A program made the position numbers and the translations under genes. A DNA stretch of 64,000 nucleotides from Micromonospora_G sp044458865. Its GTDB lineage: Bacteria > Actinomycetota > Actinomycetes > Mycobacteriales > Micromonosporaceae. Below are positions 18,963 through 27,327 of the stretch, in pieces (within the stretch, counting starts at the first letter, position 1; every line of letters begins with the position of its first letter). The DNA lies in NCBI RefSeq assembly GCF_044458865.1, contig NZ_JBITIH010000030.1:1-64000 (forward strand), given 5' to 3'. The notes beneath the pieces were generated by a model, which made no database searches, was not told the DNA's origin, and saw only the letters and a program-made list of their open reading frames with translations.

Positions 18963-19496
18963 TTACTCGGCCGGGGGTTCGACGAAGAGCGCCGCCAGCC
19001 GGGGCAACTGTCGCCGGGCGGACTCCTCGTCGTCGAAGTCCCAGAACTCGTCCAGCTTCGGATAGGCGGCGTGCTCCCGCTCGGGCATCTCGCTCGCGGT
19101 GGCCTTCCGGTACGCGTTGCGCGCGAGGGACAGGACGTCGCCGGCCTCGAACTCCGCACCGGTGACCGCCGCCTGCCGGATCGCCGGCACCCCGGCCAGC
19201 GAATCCGGGTCCTTGACCGCCTGGGCGAAGGTCGCCCTCCCCTGGAGGAGCAACCAGCAGCGGAAATACTCGAAGCCGTCATCGGAACAGCCGCCGTTGA
19301 TCAGATAGGCCGCGCCCCAGAGGTCCGCCCGGTAGGAGGCGGCCAGCACCCGCCACAGGTGCTGGTCGAAGCCCTCGATCTCGGTCACGTCCCGGGCGGC
19401 CAGCAGGGCGACCAGCCGTTCCATGATCGCTGCGCTGTCACCGTCGGCACCGGTACGGGCGTCGTCGATCAGTGCCCAGAACTCGTCGGTCCTCAT
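18963..19496 (-). CDS. DUF4240 domain-containing protein
   Basis: A 177-aa soluble acidic protein. MRTDEFWALIDDART at the N terminus and AAYLINGGCSDDGFEYFRCW (about residues 62-81) followed by LLLQGRATFAQAV are the core of DUF4240, a family common in Streptomyces and Micromonospora with unknown function. The C-terminal segment PKLDEFWDFDDEESARRQLP repeats a similar acidic pattern. The start at ATG 19496 overlaps upstream sequence of the divergent phosphotransferase gene. No partner gene is obvious. Confidence 0.88.
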   Translation of the reverse strand: MRTDEFWALIDDARTGADGDSAAIMERLVALLAARDVTEIEGFDQHLWRVLAASYRADLWGAAYLINGGCSDDGFEYFRCWLLLQGRATFAQAVKDPDSLAGVPAIRQAAVTGAEFEAGDVLSLARNAYRKATASEMPEREHAAYPKLDEFWDFDDEESARRQLPRLAALFVEPPAE

Positions 19497-19573
19497 GTCC
19501 CGGCAGTCTGGCAGATCGCCCGGTCCGCCCCGCCACCCCTCGCCGCGTCGACGTCAACGACGCCACCGGGACC

Positions 19574-19636
19574 GCGTTGGGGCGGGAGGGGGCCGCGTTG
19601 GGGCGGGAGGGGGCCGCGTTGGGGCAGGATGGGGAG
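19574..19636 (+). repeat. Tandem 21-bp repeat ending at the phosphotransferase start codon
   Basis: Two identical 21-bp units (19574-19594 and 19595-19615; begin GCGTTGGGGCGGG) and a third diverged unit (19616-19636) end exactly at the ATG. The third unit supplies the likely ribosome binding site GGGGAG. Confidence 0.9.
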
Positions 19637-20623
19637 ATGTCCGCGAGCCCGTTGCCGCTGGTGCCGTACGGTGCGACCGCCGTCCGACCGGACTGGGCCG
19701 ACCTGCCGGCCGAGCTACGTACCGCGATCAGTGCCCGACTGGGGTCCAGGGTGAGCTGGGCGACGACCGCCGGTGGCGGCTTCACCAGCGGCTTCACCGG
19801 CGTGCTCGACACCACCGCCGGTGACCGGGTCTTCGTGAAGGCCGCCTGCCTGGCCGACCAGCGGCACCTGAGCGACTGGTACGCCCGGGAGGCCGCGATC
19901 ATCGCCGCGCTCCCGCCCGACCTGCCCGTCGCCCGCCCCCGCTGGACCCTCACCGCCGCCGGTTACTTCGTCATCTGCCTGGACGCCGTCGACGGTCGGA
20001 CACCCGCCCTGCCGTGGCACCCGGCCGACCTGACCGCGACGCTGGCCGCGTACGCCCGGGTGGCGCAGGCACTGCGGGAGCCCCCGGCCGCACTGGTCGC
20101 GCTGGGTCTGCCCCAGCTCGCCGACCTGCTCCGGTCGGATCTCTCCTGGTGGCGCGAGATCGTCGACGGGCAGGAGCCGATCCCGCCGGGGATGCCGGCC
20201 AGGCTGCGTGACCGCTTACCCGAGCTGGCGGCCCTGGAGGGGCTGATGCCGGGGTACGCCCTCGGCAGCGGCCTGATCCACTGCGACCTGCGACTGGACA
20301 ACGTCCTCGTCGACCGGGCCGGGAGCGCCTGGATCTGCGACTGGAACTGGCTCTGCTTCGGCCCCGCCTGGTTCGACCTGGCGGGCCTGCTCGTCACCGT
20401 GTACGCCAGCGGGCTCGACGCCGACCGTGTCTTCGCCGCGCATCCGGCCGCCCGGGACGCCCCGGCCGACGGACTGGACGCGGCCCTCGCCGCGCTCGCC
20501 GGTTACTGGCTGGTCCGGGCCACCGCGGAGCCGGTGGCGGACTCTCCGCACCTACGGGCGCACCAGCGTTGGAGCGGCGAAACGGCACTGGCCTGGCTGG
20601 CCGCTCGTCGCGGCTGGCACTGA
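19637..20623 (+). CDS. Aminoglycoside phosphotransferase-family (APH/ChoK-like) kinase
   Basis: A 328-aa protein-kinase-like phosphotransferase. The N lobe has RVSWATTAGGGFTSGFTGVL as a glycine-rich loop and VFVKAA with the ATP-contacting Lys. The catalytic loop is LIHCDLRLDNVLV (about residues 216-228), with Asp as base, and the metal-binding Asp is in WICDWNWLCFGP (about 234-245). In related enzymes the substrate is an aminoglycoside, choline, homoserine or another hydroxylated metabolite; here it is unknown. ATG 19637 is chosen, with GGGGAG directly before it; the frame stays open back to 19472 because the 21-bp tandem repeat is in frame (ALGREGA units). It precedes rpsT on the same strand. 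Confidence 0.85.
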   Translation: MSASPLPLVPYGATAVRPDWADLPAELRTAISARLGSRVSWATTAGGGFTSGFTGVLDTTAGDRVFVKAACLADQRHLSDWYAREAAIIAALPPDLPVARPRWTLTAAGYFVICLDAVDGRTPALPWHPADLTATLAAYARVAQALREPPAALVALGLPQLADLLRSDLSWWREIVDGQEPIPPGMPARLRDRLPELAALEGLMPGYALGSGLIHCDLRLDNVLVDRAGSAWICDWNWLCFGPAWFDLAGLLVTVYASGLDADRVFAAHPAARDAPADGLDAALAALAGYWLVRATAEPVADSPHLRAHQRWSGETALAWLAARRGWH

Positions 20624-20768
20624 CCGGTTTTGGTCTCACCCGGCCGACCTGGTAACCTGACTTTTCGCGTGTGGCGATGTCACTGTGTGTTGGCGCCCTA
20701 GGGGCTCCCGCCGATCGTCGCCCGTGCATCAAGCTGACCAACCCGAGCTATCAAGACGAGGCTGTCGC

Positions 20769-21038
20769 GTGGCGAACATTAAGTCCCAGATCAAGCGCAA
20801 CCGGCAGAACGAAAAGCGCCGGCTGCGTAACAAGTCGGTCAAGTCGTCGCTGAAGACCGCCATCCGCAAGTTCAACGAGGCGACCGTTGCCGGTGACACC
20901 GAGCAGGCCACCGCGCTGATGCGGGACGCCTCGCGCAAGCTGGACAAGGCGGTCAGCAAGGGCGTCATCCACCAGAACCAGGCGGCGAACCGCAAGTCGG
21001 CCATCGCCAAGCGCCTGCAGTCGGTCACCGCCGCCTGA
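20769..21038 (+). CDS. rpsT: 30S ribosomal protein S20
   Basis: An 89-aa basic three-helix protein that binds 16S rRNA early in 30S assembly. It begins VANIKSQIKRNRQNEKRR and includes NKSVKSSLKTAIRKFNEA and NRKSAIAKRLQ, all typical S20 elements. The start is GTG 20769 with GACGAGG seven bases upstream; the frame extends upstream to 20685 without conserved sequence. Position beside lepA and holA is common in actinobacteria. A UUCG-capped terminator follows directly. Confidence 0.97.
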   Translation: MANIKSQIKRNRQNEKRRLRNKSVKSSLKTAIRKFNEATVAGDTEQATALMRDASRKLDKAVSKGVIHQNQAANRKSAIAKRLQSVTAA

Positions 21039-21062
21039 CGGTTCCGACCGAGACTTCACCTG

Positions 21063-21092
21063 TTACGCCCCGAGCTTCGGCTCGGGGCGTAA
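21063..21092 (+). terminator. rpsT terminator with UUCG tetraloop
   Basis: A perfect 13-bp stem, TTACGCCCCGAGC with GCTCGGGGCGTAA, is closed by a cTTCGg tetraloop. It follows the rpsT stop by 24 bp and ends the convergent transcript too. Confidence 0.93.
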
Positions 21093-21127
21093 CTGTCGTT
21101 GGTCGGGGCGTGAATGTCCTGGCTGGG

Positions 21128-21204
21128 AGTGCCGGGCGCTACTTGTCGCGCCCAGAGTGCCGGGCGCTACTCGTCGCGCATAAGACGCCGGGACGCTACT
21201 CGTA
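21128..21204. repeat. Three degenerate ~28-bp tandem repeats
   Basis: AGTGCCGGGCGCTACTTGTCGC recurs at 21128, 21156 and, diverged, at 21185, each with core CCGGGnCGCTACT. The array lies between the rpsT terminator and the 3' end of the convergent membrane protein gene. Confidence 0.75.
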
Positions 21205-22134
21205 GTGCCGGGCGCCGGACTGGTTCGCCCGCTGCTGTGCGGCGTCCGGCTGCTCGGACCAGTGGCCAGCCTGCTGGGCCCGCCACTGCTCGGTCCGCTC
21301 TCCCGCCGCCGGCTGGGCGTTGGTCGGCCGGCCGATCGGGGTACGACGGGTGCTGGCATGGCCCGAATTGGCCCGGAGCCGACTCGCCGCCACCCGCGCC
21401 AGCACCACCCGCGCCGCCGCCGGCAGGGCCTCTGCCGCGGCGCCACCGCCGACCCGGGTGCCGCCCGGCACCGCCCGGGACACGTCCGCCGTGCCGGCGA
21501 TCCCCCACTGCTCGTGGCCGGCGAGGCCGGCACCGGTCAGAACGCCCTGGGCATCCGGGCTGATCTTCCACTTCTCGGGCACCTTGGCCCGGCCGACCGC
21601 CGGCAGCATCTCCCGCCGGAACCGCTCCTGCTCAAGGTCGGGCACCCGGGCTGCGGACCGAACCACCCCTGCGGCCACCAGATCGTTCATCTTGACCATG
21701 ACCGCGACCGTCACCGGCAGGACCAGCACGCCCCACCAGTTGACGAGTTCGGCGAGGGCGAGCAGCAGGCCCAGCGCGACGGTGCCCTCAAAGAAGAGGA
21801 AGCAGAGCAGGCCGCCCGGGTCGACGTGGTGCAGCCGGAGCACCCGGGAGTAGAGCGGGCGGACCCGTTCGTCGTCGCTGACGGTGCTTTCGACGACCGG
21901 CTCAAGCAGCCGGGGATAGACCCGTACGGTGGGGTGTTCCGCGCGCGACGCCCCGTCGAGGTCGGCGCAGACCTCCGCGACCAGACCCGGATAACTCGCC
22001 GCGATGTCGCCGACCACCACCGGACCGGCCTCGTCGGGCGCCGACAGGTCGGGGTAGCCCACGTCCTGGGCCACCCGCGCCCGTCGGATCGCACGTAGCT
22101 GTCCGGGTAGCCGGAGGCGGGATGACCCGCTCAT
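21196..22134 (-). CDS. Hypothetical membrane protein, 312 aa, coupled to holA
   Basis: No named family recognised. The first about 110 residues are soluble (SGSSRLRLPGQLRAIRR; VVVGDIAASYPGLVAEVCAD). Two adjacent hydrophobic segments follow near residues 118-160 (LLCFLFFEGTVALGLLLALA; WWGVLVLPVTVAVMVKM). The C-terminal half is cytoplasmic-looking and ends in a Gln/Ala-rich tail (QPDAAQQRANQSGARHYE). ATG 22134 overlaps the holA stop as ATGA, so it is translationally coupled to the clamp-loader gene. It may be a conserved Micromonosporaceae protein, but function is unknown. Confidence 0.75.
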   Translation of the reverse strand: MSGSSRLRLPGQLRAIRRARVAQDVGYPDLSAPDEAGPVVVGDIAASYPGLVAEVCADLDGASRAEHPTVRVYPRLLEPVVESTVSDDERVRPLYSRVLRLHHVDPGGLLCFLFFEGTVALGLLLALAELVNWWGVLVLPVTVAVMVKMNDLVAAGVVRSAARVPDLEQERFRREMLPAVGRAKVPEKWKISPDAQGVLTGAGLAGHEQWGIAGTADVSRAVPGGTRVGGGAAAEALPAAARVVLARVAASRLRANSGHASTRRTPIGRPTNAQPAAGERTEQWRAQQAGHWSEQPDAAQQRANQSGARHYE

Positions 22135-23105
22135 CGCGTACCACCTCCGGTGCGGGCGGCGGCGACCGCGAAGACCGCCCGCTCCAACGCGTACCCCCGG
22201 TCGTCCGCGCCGCCCTTGACCGCGGCGTTGCACTCGGCCGCCGCCTGCATGGCGTCCACCAGCCCTTCCGGGGTCCAGCCACGCCCCTGTCGCTGGGCGC
22301 GTTCGATCTTCCAGGCGGGCATGCCGAGCGTGCTCGCGAGTTGGTACGCGCTGCCCCGCCCGGCGGAACTCACCCGGGCGACGGTCCGTACGCCGTCGGC
22401 GAGGGCGTCGGCGATCGGCACCGGGTCGACGCCGACGTGCAACGCCCAGCGCAGCGCCTCCAGCGCACCGGGTACGTCACCGACCATGGCCGCGTCCGCG
22501 ACGGTGAACCCGCTCACCTCGGCCCGACCCTTGTAGTAGCGGGCGACCGTGTCGGCCCCGATCCGCCCATCGGTGTCGGCGATCAACTGCGCGCAGGCGG
22601 AGGCGAGTTCCCGCAGGTCGTTGCCGACCGCGGCGACCAGAGCAGCGGCGGCGTCATCGCTGGCGCGACCCCCGGCGCGCTTGAACTCCTCGCGGACGAA
22701 GGCGATCCGCTCCCGGTCCCCCTTGAGCTTGGCCGCCGGGATCACCGTCGCCCCGGCGGTACGGAGTCCGTCGGCGAAGCCCTTGCCCTTGGCGCCACCG
22801 GCGTGCGCCACCACCAGGTGAACGTCCGGGTCGGGATTCTTCACGTATGACAGCAGGGTGGCGATCAGGTCCTTTCGGGCGTCCTGTCCACCACGTAGGA
22901 GGATCACCCGGCGACCGCCGAAGAGGGACGGGCTGAGCATCTCGGCGAGTTCGCCGGGGTTGACCGAACCGGCCTCGTACTCGCGGACGTCGGCGTCGGG
23001 TTCGATCGCCCGAACCGATTCGGCGGCCCCGGCGAGTGCCCGGGTGACGAGCAGCTCCTCGTCGCCGAGGACGAGCGTTACCGGGGAGAGGCTAACAGGG
23101 GTCAC
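22131..23105 (-). CDS. holA: DNA polymerase III subunit delta
   Basis: A 324-aa clamp-loader subunit that opens the beta sliding clamp. The N-terminal part begins VTPVSLSPVTLVLGDEELLV, the usual delta opening in which the AAA+-like domain lacks a working P-loop. FGGRRVILLRGG and a region VAAVGNDLRELASACAQLIA are typical of the family, and domain III contains DPVPIADALADGVRTVARV. Start GTG 23105; the extension up to 23354 lacks conserved sequence. The downstream membrane protein gene overlaps by ATGA. Placement next to comEA-comEC on the same strand, 136 bp downstream of comEC, is the standard actinobacterial order. Confidence 0.94.
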   Translation of the reverse strand: MTPVSLSPVTLVLGDEELLVTRALAGAAESVRAIEPDADVREYEAGSVNPGELAEMLSPSLFGGRRVILLRGGQDARKDLIATLLSYVKNPDPDVHLVVAHAGGAKGKGFADGLRTAGATVIPAAKLKGDRERIAFVREEFKRAGGRASDDAAAALVAAVGNDLRELASACAQLIADTDGRIGADTVARYYKGRAEVSGFTVADAAMVGDVPGALEALRWALHVGVDPVPIADALADGVRTVARVSSAGRGSAYQLASTLGMPAWKIERAQRQGRGWTPEGLVDAMQAAAECNAAVKGGADDRGYALERAVFAVAAARTGGGTR

Positions 23106-23241
23106 GGGGTCATCGTCGCACGTTGGGTACGCGCGTCGGGCCTGGTCACCCCAGTACCCGTAGCCGAGCCCGCACTTAGCGCAAATCCAGACATTTATCT
23201 TAATCCTGACGTACTGCTCATGGCTGGTGACCCTCCGCGTG

Positions 23242-25686
23242 TCATCCCGGCCGCTCGTCGGTCGGGTCGAGGCCACGTAGGACCACGGCGAGCCGCGCCT
23301 CGCGGAGCACCACCGCCAGATCACCGTCGGTGTCCGTACGCAGCACCCGGGCACCGTTGCGGGTCAACCGGGCGAGCACGGCCGGATTCGGGTGGCCGTA
23401 GTCGTTGCCGGCCCCGACCGGAACCAGCGCCACCGCCGGGTCGACCTCGTCGAGGAAAGCTCCGTCCTGGTAGGCGCTGCCGTGGTGGGCCACCTTCAAC
23501 AACTCCGCCCGGAGGTCGGCGGCGGGCAGGAGGTCCAGCAACGCACGCTGTTCCTCCTCCTCGGCATCACCGGGGAGCATGATCCGCACACCACCGACCC
23601 GGGCGCGCAACACCAGGGAATTGTTGTTCGGGTCGGACCTGGTGCCCCGCATCGGGTACGGCGGGCCGAGCAGGGTCAACTCCACCGCCCCGGCGACGTA
23701 CCGCCAGCCGGGCCCGATCGCCCGCACCGGCACCCCGGCGGCGGTCGCGGCCCGCTCGACCAGCACCCGACCGCCGGCCGGTTCGCCCCACTCTGGAATG
23801 ACCAGTTCCCCGACGTGGCGACCGCGCAGCACCCCGTCGATCCCACCCACGTGGTCGGCGTGCAGGTGACTGAGCACGAGCAGCGGGACCGACCGTACGC
23901 CGAGCCGACGCAGGCACCGGTCGGTCGCCGACGGGTCGGGGCCGGCGTCGACCACCACCGCCTGCCCGGACCCGATCGGCAGCACCGCCGTGTCCCCCTG
24001 GCCGACCGCGCAGACCGCGAAGATCCAGCCGGACGGTGGCCAGCCGGAGGCGACCAGGCGTACCGGCAGCGCACCGACGACCACGGCGACCACGACCACC
24101 GGGATCAGTCGACGCACCAACGGGTGGCGGGCGGCGACCAGCAGCGCCACGGTGAGCGCACCAAGCAGTAAGCCGCCCCCGACCCCGTCCAGCCAGGGCA
24201 GCGTGCCGGCCGGCAGGCGTGCGCCGTACCGGGCGACCAGCACCAGCCACCAGGCCGGCCAGCTACCGAGCCAGGCCGCGAACTCCGCTCCGGCCGGCCA
24301 GACCGGTGAGACCGTGGCCGCCGCCACGCCCAGTACGGTGGCCGGCGCGATCGCCGGCACCGCCAGCAGGTTCGCCGGCACGGCGACCAGGCTGATCGTG
24401 CCGGAGAGGCCCGCCACCACCGGGGCGCAGGTCAGTTGTGCCGCCGCCGGGATGGCCAGCGCCTCTGCCAACCCGGCCGGCACGCCCCGCCCCCGCAGCC
24501 GGTCCCGCCATCTCGGCGCGATCAGCAGCAGCCCTGCGGTGGCGAGTACGGAGAGCGCGAACCCGGCGTCGCCGGCCAGTTCCGGGTCGGCCACCACCAG
24601 CACGGTGATCGCGGCACCCAGTGCCGGCAGTGCCGCCCGGGGACGGCCGACCGCGAGGGCCAGCAGCCCGACCGCCCCCATCGTCGCGGCGCGTACGACA
24701 CTCGGCGACGGCCGGGCCAGGATGACGAATCCGACCAGGGCGATGGCGCAGATGACGGCGGTCGGCCACGGTCCGGCGCGTGCCCAACGGGCGCAGAGCA
24801 GCACCAACCCGACCACAATGGCCACGTTGGCGCCGGAGACAGCATTGAGGTGGGTCATGCCGGTGGTCAGGAAGTCGTCCTCGACGGCCGGCAGCAGCCG
24901 ACTGGTGTCACCGACCACCAGCCCCGGCAGCAGTCCGCCCGGTTCGTCGGCCAGCGGCAGGCAGGCCCGTTGCAACCCGGCCCGCAGGGTTCCCGCCGCG
25001 CGTTGCGCCCACGACGGCTCCCCGATCCGGGCCGGCGCGCCGTTCGCGGAGAGTACGGCGGCGGTCAGGTCGCGGCCCCGTGCCGGCTGCAACCGGCCGG
25101 TGGCACTCAGCCGCTGTCCCGGCAACAGGTCGCGCCAGCCCTGGTCGCTGGCGAGTACGAGGATCCGGGCCGGGATCTCGATCCGACGCCCGTCCGGGTC
25201 GCGCAGCCAGTGGAGTTCGGCGGAGAGCAGCAGCATCGCCGGCCGACCGGGGGCTCCGGCGACCTCCCGGGGGTCGTCCCGGACGACCAGTTCCACGTCG
25301 ATGGGGGCACCGGAGCGGGCCAGTTCGGCGAGGGCCGGCGCATCACGTACGCCGAGCCGGGCGGCGGTGGCGATGCTGCCGCAGACCACGCCGAGCAGGG
25401 CGGCGACGACGATCCAGCCGTACCGGGCGACAACCGGGCGATGAGGTCCACGGCCACGGGCCAGGTACGCGCTCGCCCCGAGGGCCGTGACGCCGGCCAC
25501 TGCCGCGATCACGATCCCGGTCCGGGCGCAGAGGTGGAGCACGGCGAGGGCGGAGAGCCAGGCTGCCACCGCGACGCCGGCGAGCCGTAGGTCCGGTGAC
25601 GTGTCCTGGGCAACGGGCGAGGCCGCCGGCCCGGCACGTTCCGGCCGGGTGGGCGTGGTGGATGCCGGGGCCAGCCGTGCGCTCAT
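23242..25686 (-). CDS. comEC: ComEC/Rec2 family competence/DNA-uptake membrane channel
   Basis: An 814-aa polytopic protein. After an N-terminal membrane region and soluble OB-like domain (about residues 90-200), the Competence domain begins with GLVVGDTSRLL and MTHLNAVSGANVAIVVGL and spans about eight hydrophobic segments. The C-terminal metallo-beta-lactamase domain has the motif LSHLHADHVGGIDG (near residue 600) and later VAHHGSAYQDG, proposed to degrade the non-transported DNA strand. ATG 25686 overlaps the comEA stop as ATGA. In actinobacteria this pair is widely conserved even where natural transformation has not been shown, so the role here is inferred. Confidence 0.93.
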   Translation of the reverse strand: MSARLAPASTTPTRPERAGPAASPVAQDTSPDLRLAGVAVAAWLSALAVLHLCARTGIVIAAVAGVTALGASAYLARGRGPHRPVVARYGWIVVAALLGVVCGSIATAARLGVRDAPALAELARSGAPIDVELVVRDDPREVAGAPGRPAMLLLSAELHWLRDPDGRRIEIPARILVLASDQGWRDLLPGQRLSATGRLQPARGRDLTAAVLSANGAPARIGEPSWAQRAAGTLRAGLQRACLPLADEPGGLLPGLVVGDTSRLLPAVEDDFLTTGMTHLNAVSGANVAIVVGLVLLCARWARAGPWPTAVICAIALVGFVILARPSPSVVRAATMGAVGLLALAVGRPRAALPALGAAITVLVVADPELAGDAGFALSVLATAGLLLIAPRWRDRLRGRGVPAGLAEALAIPAAAQLTCAPVVAGLSGTISLVAVPANLLAVPAIAPATVLGVAAATVSPVWPAGAEFAAWLGSWPAWWLVLVARYGARLPAGTLPWLDGVGGGLLLGALTVALLVAARHPLVRRLIPVVVVAVVVGALPVRLVASGWPPSGWIFAVCAVGQGDTAVLPIGSGQAVVVDAGPDPSATDRCLRRLGVRSVPLLVLSHLHADHVGGIDGVLRGRHVGELVIPEWGEPAGGRVLVERAATAAGVPVRAIGPGWRYVAGAVELTLLGPPYPMRGTRSDPNNNSLVLRARVGGVRIMLPGDAEEEEQRALLDLLPAADLRAELLKVAHHGSAYQDGAFLDEVDPAVALVPVGAGNDYGHPNPAVLARLTRNGARVLRTDTDGDLAVVLREARLAVVLRGLDPTDERPG

Positions 25687-26465
25687 ATCGTGACCAGCTC
25701 CTTGAGCTGTTCGTAGCGGGCGTCGCCGATGCCGCTGACCTGGCGCAGGTCGCCCACGGAGCGAAAGCCGCCGCGCTGGTCGCGATGGTCGAGGATGCGC
25801 TGGGCGAGCACCGGTCCGACGCCGGGCAGGGTGTCGAGCTGGGCCAGGGTCGCGGTGTTCAGGTTGACCTTGCCGCCACCGGCCGGGCCGACCGGCTGTC
25901 CCGCCGCACCGGCCGGTGGCCCGGCGACACCCGGCGGAGCGCTCACCCCGACCAGGATCAGTTCCCCGTCGATGACCTTGCGGGCCAGGTTGAGCAGGGC
26001 GACGTCGACGCCGGGCAGGGCTCCTCCGGCGGCGGTCAGCGCGTCGGCGACCCGGGCACCGGCGGGCAGCCGTACCAGCCCCGGTCTGCGTACCTTGCCG
26101 GCGACCGCCACCACCACCTCGCCGGTGCCCGCGCTGGCGCTGGCCACGGCGCTCGCCGGCCGATCGGGCGAGCCGACCCCGCCCGCCGCCACCGGTGCCG
26201 GGCCGTCCACCGGCTCGGTTCTCGGTCGCGACTGCCACGCCCAACCGGCCGCGCCGAGCACCACCAGGGCGGCGACCGCCGCGAGCGCGCGGACTCCGCG
26301 CCGGCCCGGGTCGAAGGCCCCGGGCCCGCCCAGCCGGCTCGGGACGGCCGGCGGCGGGTCGGTCGCCACCGGATCCACCGCCACCGGTACGGCGGACCGG
26401 CTCGTCCAGGCGGCACGTACCCGGGCCAGCCGCTCCCGCACCCTCGTCTCGTCCTCGTCAGACAC
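25683..26465 (-). CDS. comEA: ComEA family DNA-binding protein (SLBB + helix-hairpin-helix)
   Basis: A 260-aa membrane-anchored DNA receptor. A cytoplasmic Arg-rich stretch and a hydrophobic anchor (about residues 58-78, RALAAVAALVVLGAAGWAWQ) are followed by an SLBB domain (VVVAVAGKVRRPGLVRLPAG) and a Pro/Gly/Ala linker. Two helix-hairpin-helix motifs close the protein: KVNLNTATLAQLDTLPGVGP and GFRSVGDLRQVSGIGDARYE. GTG start at 26465. It is the first gene of the coupled comEA-comEC pair. Confidence 0.94.
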   Translation of the reverse strand: MSDEDETRVRERLARVRAAWTSRSAVPVAVDPVATDPPPAVPSRLGGPGAFDPGRRGVRALAAVAALVVLGAAGWAWQSRPRTEPVDGPAPVAAGGVGSPDRPASAVASASAGTGEVVVAVAGKVRRPGLVRLPAGARVADALTAAGGALPGVDVALLNLARKVIDGELILVGVSAPPGVAGPPAGAAGQPVGPAGGGKVNLNTATLAQLDTLPGVGPVLAQRILDHRDQRGGFRSVGDLRQVSGIGDARYEQLKELVTI

Positions 26466-26599
26466 CCGGCGGACGGTAGCCGGATCGGGCGGGTCCGACC
26501 GGCGGGCGTTCCTCTCCTGTGGACAACCCGCGCACCTGTGGAGAACGCCCTGATCATGACGGGATCTGCTATGCGAACCGGGGCTGGTAACTTCGGGTC

Positions 26600-27286
26600 G
26601 TGGAACAGGATCCGGTGGTGCTGGACGTTCTGCGGGGCGAGTTGGAGCAGCTCACCGAGGCGATGAGCGGGCTCTCCGAGCCGGACTGGGATCGCCCCAC
26701 GGCCTGCGCCCCGTGGCTCGTACGCGACCTGCTGGCCCATGTCCGGGTGGTGCTCGCCTGGCTGCCGGAGATGCTGGCGTCCGAGCCGCCGTCCCACGCC
26801 GAGGTGTCGGCGACGGCGTACTACCGGCCGGACGAACGGTTCGCCCCGGAGACCAACGCGTCCCGGATCAGGCTGGCCCAGGAGCACGCGGCGGCCCAGG
26901 TGACCGGGGCCGGGCTGGTCGACGAGTTCGGCACCACCTGGCGTCGGGTGGACGCGCTCTGCCGGGCCGAGCCGCCCGGACGGCTGGTACGCACTCGGCA
27001 CGGTGACCCGATGCTGTTGTCGGAGTTTCTGCGTACCCGGGTGGTCGAGGTCGCGGTGCACGGCCTGGACCTCGCCGCGGCCCTGCACCGCCGGCCGTGG
27101 CTGACCGTGCCCGCCGCTGAGCTGGTGGAGGATCTGCTGGTCGGCCCGGCGGGGCCGGCCTCGGTACGGCAACTCGGTTGGGACCGGCTGACCTTCCTGG
27201 GTAAGGCCACCGGGCGGGTGCCGATCACCGCTGCCGAGGGGGCGCGGATCGAACGGATCGGTCTGCGCTGGCTCACCCTGGGCTGA
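26600..27286 (+). CDS. Maleylpyruvate isomerase/DinB-like mycothiol-dependent family protein
   Basis: A 228-aa DinB-fold protein of the MDMPI family. The N-terminal domain has DWDRPTACAPWLVRDLLAHV, where the His of AHV is one metal ligand, and LRTRVVEVAVHGLDLAAAL, where the second His lies. A C-terminal sterol-carrier-like part follows (WDRLTFLGKATGRVPITAAE). Family members use mycothiol, the actinobacterial thiol, or act as anti-sigma-type or unknown factors. GTG start at 26600, 26 bp downstream of a purine-poor region with no strong ribosome site. It is divergent from comEA and convergent with the degV gene. The substrate is not predictable. Confidence 0.85.
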   Translation: MEQDPVVLDVLRGELEQLTEAMSGLSEPDWDRPTACAPWLVRDLLAHVRVVLAWLPEMLASEPPSHAEVSATAYYRPDERFAPETNASRIRLAQEHAAAQVTGAGLVDEFGTTWRRVDALCRAEPPGRLVRTRHGDPMLLSEFLRTRVVEVAVHGLDLAAALHRRPWLTVPAAELVEDLLVGPAGPASVRQLGWDRLTFLGKATGRVPITAAEGARIERIGLRWLTLG

Positions 27287-27306
27287 GTCCCCGCGCGGCG
27301 GACTCT

Positions 27307-27327
27307 CCGCCGGCTCACGGCCGGCGG
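27307..27327. terminator. Stem-loop overlapping the degV stop codon
   Basis: CCGCCGGC and GCCGGCGG form a perfect 8-bp stem with a 5-nt loop. It lies between convergent gene ends and overlaps the last codons of the DegV gene. Confidence 0.55.

Noticed and set aside
23242..26244. ComEC read as a 1000-aa protein starting at 26244
   Set aside because: The first 186 residues are out-of-frame comEA sequence; the ATG at 25686 overlapping the comEA stop is the natural start.
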